Below are positions 46,139 through 52,980 of a stretch of DNA of 52,980 nucleotides, one piece after another (the first letter of the stretch is position 1; each line of letters starts with the position of its first letter). Under the pieces are notes generated by a model that saw nothing but the letters and a program-made list of their open reading frames with translations, was not told the DNA's origin and searched no databases. Made by a program: the position numbers and the translations under genes. Origin of the DNA: Paludibacterium sp. (GTDB lineage Bacteria; Pseudomonadota; Gammaproteobacteria; Burkholderiales; Chromobacteriaceae). The DNA is taken from the NCBI RefSeq assembly GCF_019232825.1, contig NZ_JAFAND010000081.1, positions 1 to 52,980 of the forward strand. The letters run 5' to 3'.

Positions 46139-46211
46139 GGATCGATACTCCAGACACAGATCCGCTCACGCGCGTTTGAAACGCCGAGGCCTTCGGCGCG
46201 CGTGGCAAAAC

Positions 46212-46236
46212 CCCGCCCGGGGCAACCCCGGGCGGG
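46212..46236 (-). terminator. Intercistronic hairpin between oppA and oppB (leaky terminator)
   Basis: An 11-bp perfect GC stem with a three-base loop, followed on the minus strand by GTTTTG. It lies 23 bases after the oppA stop. A short U-run suits partial termination, giving more oppA than oppBCDF mRNA, a common pattern for transporters with periplasmic binding proteins. Confidence 0.7.
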
Positions 46237-46258
46237 AGGTACAAGCGAGCGGACTCGC

Positions 46259-47869
46259 TTAATGCTGTACGATAGACAGGAATTGCGTCTTGTAGTGATC
46301 CATCGGGTTCGGCACGTTCCAGCCGCGTACCCACGGTTTCACCATGCGCGGGTAGGTGTATTGGAACAGCGGAATCATCGGATAGTCTTCCATCGCCAGT
46401 TTGGCGGCGGAAGTCATGAAGCCGGCGCGCTTGGCCGGGTTGATGGTTTGATCGCCTTGGCTGATCAGAGCATCGACCTTCTTGTTGCAGTACTTCAGGT
46501 CGTTCTGGTCGCTGCCGCAACGCACCAGATCCAGGAACGAGGTGGCGTCGTTGTAGTCGACCGACCAGCCGTTACGCGCGATCTGGTAGTTGCCGTCGTG
46601 ACGGGTCTTGAGGAATACCTTGAACTCCTGGTTTTCCATCGAGCCGCTCACGCCCAACTTGCTCTTCCACTCGGACAGCAGGAAGAGGCTAACCTTCTTG
46701 TGCAGGTCGGAAGTGTTGTAGGACAGCTTGATGGCGAGCGGATGGCCAGCGTTGTAGCCGGCCTGCGCCAGCAGCGCCTTGGCGGCGGCCACGCGCTTGG
46801 CCATCGGCCACTTGCTCCAGTCGTAGGAGGATACGGCGGCGCCGGCGGTGCCCGGCACGATCAGGCCGTACATCGGCACTTGACCCTCGCCCAATACCTT
46901 CTGGGTCAGGATGTCGCGGTCGATGACCATCGACAGCGCTTGACGCACGCGCTTGTCTTTCATCACCGCGTCTTGATTGTTCAGGCTGAAGTAGTACAGA
47001 CCGAGAATGCGGTTGTTATGCATTTCCTTCGGCGAATCGCTCACCAGCTTCTGGTACATCCCCGGCGGCGTGCGGTCGACCGAGTCCAGCTGGCCGGCCT
47101 GATACATCTTCAGCACCGACTCTTCGCTCTCGGTCGGGTTGTAGACGACCTTGGCGATTTGCACGTTCTTGGCATTCCAGTAGTACGGGTTCTTTTCCAG
47201 CACCAGGCGCGAGTTCACCACCCATTCCTTCAGGCGGTAGGCGCCGTTGGACACCAGGTTGCCCGGCTTGGTGTAGTCCTTGCCGAACTTCTCGAACGAT
47301 GCCTTATGCAGCGGCGCCATTTGCGGGTTGGCCAGCATGTCCGGCAGGAAGGCGGTCGGGGTCTCGGTGGTGATTTCCAGCGTATGCGCGTCGACGGCCT
47401 TGATGCCCAGATCGGTCACCGGCTGCTTGCCGCCCATGATGGCCTTACCGTTCTTGACGAACTCGAAGAAGATCCCGTATTGGGTCGCGGTCTTCGGATC
47501 GACGGTGCGTTGCCAGGAGAAGACGAAATCGGCAGCGGTGATCGCATCGCCGTTGGACCACTTGGCATCCTTGCGCAGATGGAATACCCAGGTGGTCGGG
47601 CCGGTTTGCTTCCAGCTTTCGGCCACGCCCGGCAGGATGCGGCTATGCGTGTCGCGGGTGGTCAGACCTTCATACAGGTCGTCGCCCACGTTGATGGCCG
47701 GCTGCGATTCGATCTGGGAAATGTCGAGCGATTCGACTTCGGCGCCGTTGCCGCGCACCAACGTGGCGTTGGCGGCCATTTTTTCACCGGCGGCGGCCTG
47801 GGTGGCCGGGAGGGCAAGCGCCAGGGCGACAGAGGCCGCGAGCACGCTCAGCATACGCTGCTGTTTCAT
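46259..47869 (-). CDS. oppA: Oligopeptide-binding periplasmic protein OppA
   Basis: A 536-aa solute-binding protein of the SBP_bac_5 family, first gene of oppABCDF. Signal peptide about 1-27 (MLSVLAASVALALALPATQAAA), not a lipoprotein. Family blocks: LVRGNGAEVESLDISQIESQPAINVGDDLYEGLTTRD, TWVFHLRKDAKWSNGDAITAADFVFSWQRTVDPKTATQ, NGAYRLKEWVVNSRLVLEKNPYYWNAKNVQI and the C-terminal NGWSVDYNDATSFLDLV and EDYPMIPLFQY. It binds short peptides for import. A promoter-like pair lies about 100 bases upstream. Confidence 0.96.
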   Translation of the reverse strand: MKQQRMLSVLAASVALALALPATQAAAGEKMAANATLVRGNGAEVESLDISQIESQPAINVGDDLYEGLTTRDTHSRILPGVAESWKQTGPTTWVFHLRKDAKWSNGDAITAADFVFSWQRTVDPKTATQYGIFFEFVKNGKAIMGGKQPVTDLGIKAVDAHTLEITTETPTAFLPDMLANPQMAPLHKASFEKFGKDYTKPGNLVSNGAYRLKEWVVNSRLVLEKNPYYWNAKNVQIAKVVYNPTESEESVLKMYQAGQLDSVDRTPPGMYQKLVSDSPKEMHNNRILGLYYFSLNNQDAVMKDKRVRQALSMVIDRDILTQKVLGEGQVPMYGLIVPGTAGAAVSSYDWSKWPMAKRVAAAKALLAQAGYNAGHPLAIKLSYNTSDLHKKVSLFLLSEWKSKLGVSGSMENQEFKVFLKTRHDGNYQIARNGWSVDYNDATSFLDLVRCGSDQNDLKYCNKKVDALISQGDQTINPAKRAGFMTSAAKLAMEDYPMIPLFQYTYPRMVKPWVRGWNVPNPMDHYKTQFLSIVQH

Positions 47870-47961
47870 TTCGTCTATTCTCCTGTAATTCTTGAGTGCT
47901 ACGGATGGGTAGCTTTTTAGGTTTTTGCCGAACGATTTTTTGGATCACCCGGTTGTAGCCT

Positions 47962-47991
47962 ATTATGCTCTCGCATTTTTTATGTCATCAA
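47962..47991 (-). promoter_or_regulatory. Putative oppA promoter
   Basis: On the minus strand, TTGATG (47986-47991) and CATAAT (47962-47967) are separated by 18 bases, about 90 bases before the oppA start. Confidence 0.45.
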
Positions 47992-48343
47992 GCATTGATC
48001 AGCATGATATTTTAAAAAAATAGAAACAATGACAATTTCCCCGACACACACCATGCCATTAGCCTCTCACTAGGCCGTTGGCATTAAATATCACAACCAG
48101 CCTCACCATTCAAACAGCATAGCGTAAATACAACGCATTCCCCCAGAACATCGCGGTAAATGGCTCACAGACGACACGCCTGCGCGAGTGCCGTATCGAT
48201 TCTGTCCATTATGCTGGCGACAGGAAATTTATCGTTATAGTCGATAACGTAATATTTTATGTCCACACCTGTTTTTCGTCAGAATATCGATCATTCGGAT
48301 TGCCATACAATCCAACACAAGGCGCGTTGCGCAAAAAACGAAA

Positions 48344-48363
48344 AAACCCGCCGAAGCGGGTTT
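48344..48363 (-). terminator. Rho-independent terminator after pyk
   Basis: On the minus strand an 8-bp stem AAACCCGC/GCGGGTTT closed by a TTCG tetraloop, then TTT. It lies 19 bases after the pyk stop. Confidence 0.88.
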
Positions 48364-48382
48364 CGCGATGGCCTGGGCGGCC

Positions 48383-49801
48383 TTAACCGGGAACGGTGGC
48401 GATGCGCAGCAAATTGGTGGCGCCGGGCGTGCCGAAGGGCAAGCCGGCAGCGATCGCCAGCATCTGCCCCGGCTCGGCGAACCCATGCGACTTCGCCAGC
48501 AAGCAGGCGGCATCGGTCATTTCGTCCACCGATTCGGCATCCTTGGTCACCACGGCATGCACCCCCCACACCAGCGTCAGCTGGCGCGCGGTCGTGGCGC
48601 GCGGCGTGACGCATAGCACCGGCGCCTCCGGCCGCTCGCGCGCCACGCGGCAGGCGGTGTGGCCCGAGGTACTGTAGGTCACCATGACCGGCAGCGCCAG
48701 AATATGCGCCACTTGGCGCAAGGCCACGCTGATCGCATCCGGCGCGGTGCCGCGCGGCTCGCTGTGCGAGGCATCGAGCATCGCCTGATGCAACGGATCG
48801 CGCTCCACTTGCGAGATGATCCGGTCCATCATCGACACCGCTTCCACCGGATACTGGCCCGATGCCGATTCGGCCGACAGCATGACCGCGTCGGTGCCGT
48901 CGTAAACGGCGGTCGCCACGTCCGAGGCCTCCGCGCGCGTCGGCACCGGCGCGTGCACCATCGAATCCAGCATTTGCGTGGCCACGATCACCGGCGTGCC
49001 CTTGGCGCGGCAAACGCGCAAGATGCGGCGCTGCGTCGGCGGCACCAGCTCCGGCGGCATTTCCACCCCCAGGTCGCCCCGCGCCACCATGATGCCGTCG
49101 GCCTGATCGACGATCGACTCCAGCCGCTCGATGGCGGCCGGCTTTTCCAGCTTGGCCATCACCAGCGCGCGGCCGGCGACCAGCGCCTTCAGTTCCTCAA
49201 TGTCTTCCGGACGCTGCACGAAGGACAGCGCCACCCAATCGACGCCTAGCGTCATGCCGAAATCCAGGTCCTGTCGGTCCTTGGTGGTCAGCGGCGATAA
49301 CGGCAGTACCACGCCAGGTACATTCACGCCCTTGCGATCAGACAGATCGCCGGCGGTCCGGACCACGGTTTCGGCTTCGGTGGGCGTACAGCTCACCACC
49401 TCCAGTTTGACCCGGCCATCGTCAAGCAAGAGTTCGCTGCCCGGCTTCAAGGCGGCGAAGATCTCCGGGTGCGGCAAACCGACGCGCGCGTCCGTGCCCG
49501 GCTCCAGCGACTGGTCGAGGCGGAAGGTTTGCCCCACGGCCAGATGCACGCTGCCTGCGGCAAAGGTGGCAATGCGCAGCTTCGGCCCCTGCAGGTCTAG
49601 CAACACGCCGATGGGACGCCCCAACTCGGCTTCGACGCTACGGATGACCGCCATGCGTTCGGCGTGCTGCTCATGCGTGCCGTGGCTGAAGTTGAGCCGG
49701 AAGACGTCGGCGCCGGCGCTGGCCAGAGCCATAATGGTGTCGCGGTCGGAACTTGCCGGTCCCAACGTGGCGACGATTTTGGCTTTTCGATGTCTGCGCA
49801 T
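48383..49801 (-). CDS. pyk: Pyruvate kinase
   Basis: Pyruvate kinase makes pyruvate and ATP from phosphoenolpyruvate and ADP. The 472-aa protein (start at 49801) has RRHRKAKIVATLGPASSDRDTIMAL, LRLNFSHG-type FRLNFSHGTHEQH, GPKLRIATF, the catalytic loop VMAKLEKPAAIERLE, and GIMVARGDLGVEMPPE. The C-terminal regulatory domain contains ASGQYPVEAVSMMDRII and the SGHTACRVARERPEAPVLCVTP allosteric region. The size and pattern fit the PykA (type II) group. It starts eight bases after pyrC, so the two are probably co-transcribed, an odd pairing of glycolysis with pyrimidine synthesis. Confidence 0.96.
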   Translation of the reverse strand: MRRHRKAKIVATLGPASSDRDTIMALASAGADVFRLNFSHGTHEQHAERMAVIRSVEAELGRPIGVLLDLQGPKLRIATFAAGSVHLAVGQTFRLDQSLEPGTDARVGLPHPEIFAALKPGSELLLDDGRVKLEVVSCTPTEAETVVRTAGDLSDRKGVNVPGVVLPLSPLTTKDRQDLDFGMTLGVDWVALSFVQRPEDIEELKALVAGRALVMAKLEKPAAIERLESIVDQADGIMVARGDLGVEMPPELVPPTQRRILRVCRAKGTPVIVATQMLDSMVHAPVPTRAEASDVATAVYDGTDAVMLSAESASGQYPVEAVSMMDRIISQVERDPLHQAMLDASHSEPRGTAPDAISVALRQVAHILALPVMVTYSTSGHTACRVARERPEAPVLCVTPRATTARQLTLVWGVHAVVTKDAESVDEMTDAACLLAKSHGFAEPGQMLAIAAGLPFGTPGATNLLRIATVPG

Positions 49802-49809
49802 CTGTTCAC

Positions 49810-50865
49810 CTATTGTGTGCGGTGCGGTTCGGAGTGCACCAAGGTCCAGGGAAGAGACTCGCCGGCCGAGAACGGCACCAGTTCCTCGTCGCCGAAAGCC
49901 AGCGAGGACGGCACGGTCTGCGGGGTCCGCGCCAGGGTGATCTGGTCGGTATTGCGCGGCAAGCGGTAAAAATCCGGGCCGTTGAAACTGGCGAACGCCT
50001 CGAGCTTGTCGAGCGCGTTCACGCTGTCGAATGCCTGCGCATAGAGCTCGATGGCGTTGCGCGCGGTATACATACCGGCGCAGCCGCAAGCGCTCTCCTT
50101 GGCGTGCCGCGCATGCGGCGCGCTGTCGGTGCCCAGAAAGAACCGCTTCGACCCGGAAGTGGCCGCCCGCAACAGTGCCTGGCGGTGCGCTTCGCGCTTG
50201 AGGACCGGCAGACAGTAATGATGCGGACGGATGCCGCCGACGAACAGCGCATTGCGATTCATCAGCAGATGGTGGGCCGTCAGGGTGGCGGCCAGGTTAT
50301 CGCCGCCCTCGGCCACGAATTCGGCCGCCTCGCGCGTGGTGATGTGCTCGAAAACGACGCGCAGCGTCGGCAGGCGCCGCATCAACGGCGCGAGTACGCG
50401 ATCGATGAATACCGCCTCGCGGTCGAACACGTCGACCGCCGGGTCGGTGACCTCGCCATGCACCAGGAGCGGCAGCCCCTGGGCGGCCATGGCCTCCAGC
50501 GCGGGCATCACGCGCTCGATCGCGGTCACTCCCGCATCGGCATTGGTCGTAGCGCCGGCCGGGTACAGCTTGACGCCATGCACAAAGCCGGACTCGCGCG
50601 CGCGGCGGATTTCGTCCGGGGAGGTCGCGTCGGTCAGATACAGCGTCATCAGCGGCTCGAAGCGGCTGCCGGCCGGACAGGCGGCCAAGATGCGCTCGCG
50701 GTATTGGCGCGCTGCCTCGACCGTGGTCACCGGCGGCTTGAGATTCGGCATGATGATGGCGCGCCCCATTTGCCGGCAGGTGTCGCGCAACACGTCGGCC
50801 AGCACGGCGCCGTCGCGCACGTGCAGGTGCCAATCGTCGGGGCGGGTCAGGGTCAAAGCATGCAT
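49810..50865 (-). CDS. pyrC: Dihydroorotase (PyrC, type II)
   Basis: PyrC closes carbamoyl aspartate to dihydroorotate in pyrimidine synthesis. The 351-aa protein has the zinc motif [12 protein letters not shown] (HxH), the carboxylated-Lys segment [17 protein letters not shown], and metal/substrate residues in [35 protein letters not shown] and [25 protein letters not shown], all characteristic of the E. coli-type short enzyme. Upstream, the tusA gene is on the same strand 20 bases away, so tusA-pyrC-pyk may be one unit. Confidence 0.96.
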   Translation of the reverse strand: MHALTLTRPDDWHLHVRDGAVLADVLRDTCRQMGRAIIMPNLKPPVTTVEAARQYRERILAACPAGSRFEPLMTLYLTDATSPDEIRRARESGFVHGVKLYPAGATTNADAGVTAIERVMPALEAMAAQGLPLLVHGEVTDPAVDVFDREAVFIDRVLAPLMRRLPTLRVVFEHITTREAAEFVAEGGDNLAATLTAHHLLMNRNALFVGGIRPHHYCLPVLKREAHRQALLRAATSGSKRFFLGTDSAPHARHAKESACGCAGMYTARNAIELYAQAFDSVNALDKLEAFASFNGPDFYRLPRNTDQITLARTPQTVPSSLAFGDEELVPFSAGESLPWTLVHSEPHRTQ

Positions 50866-50885
50866 GCGGGTCGTTCCAGGAAGCG

Positions 50886-51116
50886 TTATTTACGTTGCAA
50901 AACCAGCTTGAATTTACCTTCGACGGTGGCGGCCGATTCAAGCAGGGTATTACCGGTTTGACGGCAGAATGCGGCAAAGTCTCCCGGCGCGCCGGGATCG
51001 GTGGCGATCACCTCCAGGACGGTACCGCTTTCCATGTCGGCCAGCGCCTTCTTGGCGCGCAGGATGGGCAGGGGGCAATTCAAGCCGGACAAGTCCAGCG
51101 AGCGGTCGATTTGCAT
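50886..51116 (-). CDS. tusA: Sulfurtransferase TusA family protein
   Basis: TusA-type sulfur carrier of 76 aa: [53 protein letters not shown]. The active Cys is in the NCPLP motif (about residue 14). TusA relays sulfur from IscS for tRNA 2-thiolation or other sulfur pathways; family members act in several sulfur transfer routes. It is divergent from the NRDE-family gene by about 124 bases and lies 20 bases ahead of pyrC. Confidence 0.93.
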   Translation of the reverse strand: MQIDRSLDLSGLNCPLPILRAKKALADMESGTVLEVIATDPGAPGDFAAFCRQTGNTLLESAATVEGKFKLVLQRK

Positions 51117-51240
51117 CTTGGGTATTCCATATTCATTCGCGGTACAATGTAAACATTAGTGCCTGCCGATAATCTTGCGCAGGATCTAATAGTGTACGCT
51201 GAGTGCGTATGACTCCCAACTTTAGTTGTGGTGACTATTC

Positions 51241-52017
51241 ATGTGTGTTCTCGCCTTCGCCTACAAAATGCCAGGCCTAGGACAATTGGTGCTGCTGGGC
51301 AATCGCGACGAGCTCTATGCCCGGCCCGCCGAAGCACTGGATTTTTGGCCGGACCGGCCGGATGTGCTGGGCGGCCGCGACCTGCAAGCCGGCGGCAGCT
51401 GGCTCGCCATCCGCAACGACGGCCGCTTTGCCGCCGTCACCCATATCCGCGAGGGTTTTGCCGCGGCAGCAGAGCGCTCGCGCGGCGAACTGGTCAGCCA
51501 GTTCGTGCTGGGCGACGAACCGCCGCTCGACTATGCCGCCCGCTTGGCTGACCTGCGCGCGCATTACGCGCCGTTCAATCTGCTGTTTGGCAGCACCGAC
51601 GACCTCTATCATTTTCATAGCCGCAGCGGCCAGCTAGCCCGCGTCACGCCGGGCCTGCATACACTGTCGAACGCCACGCTCGATACCCCTTGGTTCAAGA
51701 CCAAGCGGCTTGCCGATCGCCTCAGCGGCCTGCGCGCCGCGCCGCGCGAGGAAGACGCCTACGCCTGGCTGGAGGACGCCACGCCCGCCGGGCCTGGCCA
51801 ATTGCCGAATACCGGTATCGGCTCGGCGCTGGAACGGGTACTATCCCCTATCTTCGTCGTGGGGCGCGACTACGGCACGCGCGCCTCCACCTTGCTGATC
51901 GTCAGCAGCCGTGGCGACATCGCCATGTCGGAGCGCAGTTTCGGATTGGCCGGCAAAGAGCTTGGCCGCCGGCGCTATACTTTGCGGCCGGGCATCAGAC
52001 AGCCCAGCCAACGTTAA
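51241..52017 (+). CDS. NRDE/TANGO2 family protein
   Basis: A 258-aa protein of the Ntn-hydrolase-like NRDE family, related to eukaryotic TANGO2. It starts MCVLAFAYKMPGLGQLVLLGNRDELYARPAEALDFW with the N-R-D-E motif (in GNRDELY). Further conserved parts are GGRDLQAGGSWLAIRNDGRFAAVTHIRE, RSRGELVSQF and GLHTLSNATLDTPWFKTKR. The N-terminal Cys2 would be the nucleophile after Met removal. TANGO2 is linked to heme trafficking; the bacterial function is unsettled. No signal peptide. It ends 10 bases before the CNP1-like gene. Confidence 0.92.
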   Translation: MCVLAFAYKMPGLGQLVLLGNRDELYARPAEALDFWPDRPDVLGGRDLQAGGSWLAIRNDGRFAAVTHIREGFAAAAERSRGELVSQFVLGDEPPLDYAARLADLRAHYAPFNLLFGSTDDLYHFHSRSGQLARVTPGLHTLSNATLDTPWFKTKRLADRLSGLRAAPREEDAYAWLEDATPAGPGQLPNTGIGSALERVLSPIFVVGRDYGTRASTLLIVSSRGDIAMSERSFGLAGKELGRRRYTLRPGIRQPSQR

Positions 52018-52027
52018 CGGAGAACGC

Positions 52028-52561
52028 ATGCGATTCAAGCTTCTTGTCCCCGCGCTGGTCTGCGCCGTGACCGCGCACGCCGCGCTGGCGGGGCCCGACT
52101 CGAAACCCTATAAGCCGATCAACAATGGACAATATGCTTTCGAGGATCTCGGCCCGTGGAAGGAAGGCGACTACACGGTACCAGCCTACCCCGACAAGCC
52201 GGATTGGGTCGGCTTCTATGTGCCGCTCAAGCAAGACTATAAATTTTTCATCGACAGCAAAACGCTCAGCATCGGTCAGGATGACGTGGTGCGCTACGTC
52301 CTGCGCGTGGTGAGCACATCGGGCGCGGAGAACGTGAGCTACGAGGGCATTCACTGCCAAGGCAAGGAGATCCGTGCCTACGCGTTCGGCGACCCCGATG
52401 CCAAGAAATGGTACGAGTCGACCCGCGCACAATGGAAGCGGCTCTCGGGCGACGATGTGTCGCACCTGCGCCTGGCGGAGAATTTCTGTAGCGATGATTG
52501 GCGAACGCCAAAGGATGTGACCGAGGCGCTGGCCCGGCTGAAAAAAGCGCCTTGGCTGTAA
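52028..52561 (+). CDS. CNP1-like family secreted protein
   Basis: A 177-aa protein with a signal peptide (about 1-21, MRFKLLVPALVCAVTAHAALAG). The mature sequence has FEDLGPWKEGDYTVPAYPDKPDWVGFYVPLKQDYKFFIDSKTLSIGQDDVVRYVLRVVSTSGAENVSYEGIHC, GKEIRAYAFGD and the closing LAENFCSDDWRTPKDVTEALARLKK, matching the CNP1-like family (cryptic neisserial protein 1). Two cysteines in the mature part may form a disulfide. Function unknown. A GGAG site is seven bases upstream. Its stop directly abuts the repeat block at 52561. Confidence 0.9.
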   Translation: MRFKLLVPALVCAVTAHAALAGPDSKPYKPINNGQYAFEDLGPWKEGDYTVPAYPDKPDWVGFYVPLKQDYKFFIDSKTLSIGQDDVVRYVLRVVSTSGAENVSYEGIHCQGKEIRAYAFGDPDAKKWYESTRAQWKRLSGDDVSHLRLAENFCSDDWRTPKDVTEALARLKKAPWL

Positions 52562-52743
52562 AAGCGGGGGTAGCGACAGCGTCCCGGCTTTTACTCCCGC
52601 CGTTAAGGTTTTGCTTCTACTCCCGCCGTTTCACTTGCGCGGTCTTCCACTGCGGGAGTAACGGCAACACCTTGAAAGCGGGAGTGGCAACAGCGTCCCG
52701 GCTTTTACTCCCGCCGTTAAGGTTTTGCTTTTACTCCCGCCTT
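52561..52743. repeat. 69-bp direct repeat pair with complementary intervening segment
   Basis: Copy 1 at 52561-52629 and copy 2 at 52675-52743 (114 bp apart) agree at nearly all aligned positions, with about four substitutions plus a divergent right end. Between and overlapping copy 2, bases 52652-52685 (GCGGGAGTAACGGCAACACC onward) are complementary to 52593-52626 in copy 1 (27 of 34 positions) and to 52707-52740 in copy 2 (28 of 34, plus one G-U). A single transcript would therefore contain target, antisense, target. This is the arrangement of seqA, seqB and seqC around the cI RNA in P4-type phages. Confidence 0.8.
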
Positions 52744-52912
52744 ACTCGCTTTTTTACTTTCAGAATTTACGGACAAGCTGCCCAATTGCCGTTTCCCGGC
52801 GAACTGGATAGGGTAAGGGGGCTTTGGGCGGAACATTGCCAAAGGCGCGGGCCCGGGGTGTTTGCACCACCGCCGAGCCCGCTAACCACAACTCACTTAC
52901 TCGGAGTAAGCC
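52562..52912 (+). other. Long noncoding leader; possible P4-like immunity region
   Basis: 351 bases between the CNP1-like stop and the next start. After the repeat block come an A/T-rich piece (52745-52772) and a hairpin from GCGGGC (52847-52852) to GCCCGC (52877-52882) with apex GGTG-TTTG-CACC. A GGAG ribosome site precedes the ATG at 52913. The layout fits a structured, antisense-regulated leader. There is no separate sRNA terminator or obvious promoter. Confidence 0.4.
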
Positions 52913-52980
52913 ATGGCTATCCATGATGTTAATGCACTTCCTTCCACCCCGACAAACCGCCGTCTGCGTCAGCAGCAGTT
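52913..52980 (+). CDS. Start of an unidentified gene, partial
   Basis: ATG at 52913-52915 with GGAG seven bases upstream opens a frame that continues to the window end; the visible residues are MAIHDVNALPSTPTNRRLRQ then QQ. Too short to assign. In P4-type elements the first gene after the immunity leader is often an Ash/Icd-like or small phage protein; this is only context. Confidence 0.45.
   Translation, partial: MAIHDVNALPSTPTNRRLRQQQ

Larger units (their letters stand above)
47870..48382. other. AT-rich noncoding stretch upstream of oppA
   Basis: About 510 bases, clearly lower in GC than the rest of the window. It contains the oppA promoter and leader on the left, and the pyk terminator on the right. 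No frame longer than about 90 codons has protein-like composition. Imperfect inverted repeats (for example CGTTAT and ATAACG near 48233-48249) and A/T runs are present. AT content of this kind often marks curved, H-NS-like or multi-regulator promoter DNA. Confidence 0.5.

Noticed and set aside
52561-52743. CRISPR array
   Set aside because: Two copies only, 69 bp long, with internal inverted homology and no spacer-repeat periodicity. No cas genes are near.
52498-52926. A 142-codon open frame spanning the repeat block
   Set aside because: Its translation repeats a 22-residue segment only because the DNA repeat is in frame. It has no ribosome site and overlaps the CNP1-like gene.

Overview
The window is GC-rich chromosomal DNA (roughly 60-65% GC by eye) with dense, operon-organised housekeeping genes. 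The gene content (a DUF3460 protein, a CNP1-like secreted protein, FadH-type dienoyl-CoA reductase, a YceH homologue, a DciA-like protein divergent from secA, and a tolR-tolA-tolB-pal-cpoB cluster) points to a betaproteobacterium, most likely Neisseriales of the Chromobacteriaceae type. That placement is inference from gene families, not from a marker gene. No rRNA, tRNA, insertion sequence or CRISPR array was found.

Layout, left to right. 1-1570: the 3' end of a phosphoketolase gene, a terminator, a candidate structured RNA leader, an unknown 102-aa protein with its own terminator, then a stretch of gene fragments. 1570-8308 (minus): fadH; a RimJ-like acetyltransferase, an alpha/beta hydrolase and a DUF1640 protein; then purE-purK-purC. 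8431-12359 (minus): tolR-tolA-tolB-pal-cpoB, with no tolQ beside tolR. 12451-16590 (minus): an O-methyltransferase, a DUF3460 protein, a membrane diguanylate cyclase and a response regulator with a TPR-like effector. 16616-25469 (minus): uvrD, cysE, rng, maf, a VanX-like dipeptidase and secA, with dciA divergent from secA. 26089-28901 (minus): sulfate transporter genes cysT-cysW-cysA. 28999-31100 (minus): a bufferin-type RiPP operon (DUF2282 precursor, MNIO/DUF692 enzyme, DUF2063 partner) whose fourth gene, a DoxX-type membrane protein, survives only as a frameshifted, internally deleted remnant. 31322-42192: proA, a noncoding segment with a near-perfect 28-bp palindrome and a promoter-hairpin-terminator unit (candidate sRNA or attenuator), uspA, tlyA, yceH, a prolyl oligopeptidase, threonine aldolase, a small Zn-ribbon protein, tcdA, a soluble FIST-domain chemoreceptor and a secreted protein of unknown function. 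42200-47869 (minus): a G-quadruplex-forming tandem repeat, then oppA-oppB-oppC-oppD-oppF. 48383-52561: pyrC-pyk, tusA, a TANGO2/NRDE protein and a CNP1-like protein.

The right edge (52561-52980) holds a 69-bp direct repeat with an intervening 34-nt segment complementary to part of both copies. This A-B-A geometry, followed by a hairpin leader and the start of an open frame, resembles the seqA-seqB(cI RNA)-seqC immunity region of P4-type satellite phages, so the window may end just inside an integrated element.

The most interesting items are the P4-like antisense region, the candidate sRNA/attenuator before uspA, the broken bufferin operon, the long inverted-repeat RNA candidate at 541-670, and the G-quadruplex repeat next to oppF.
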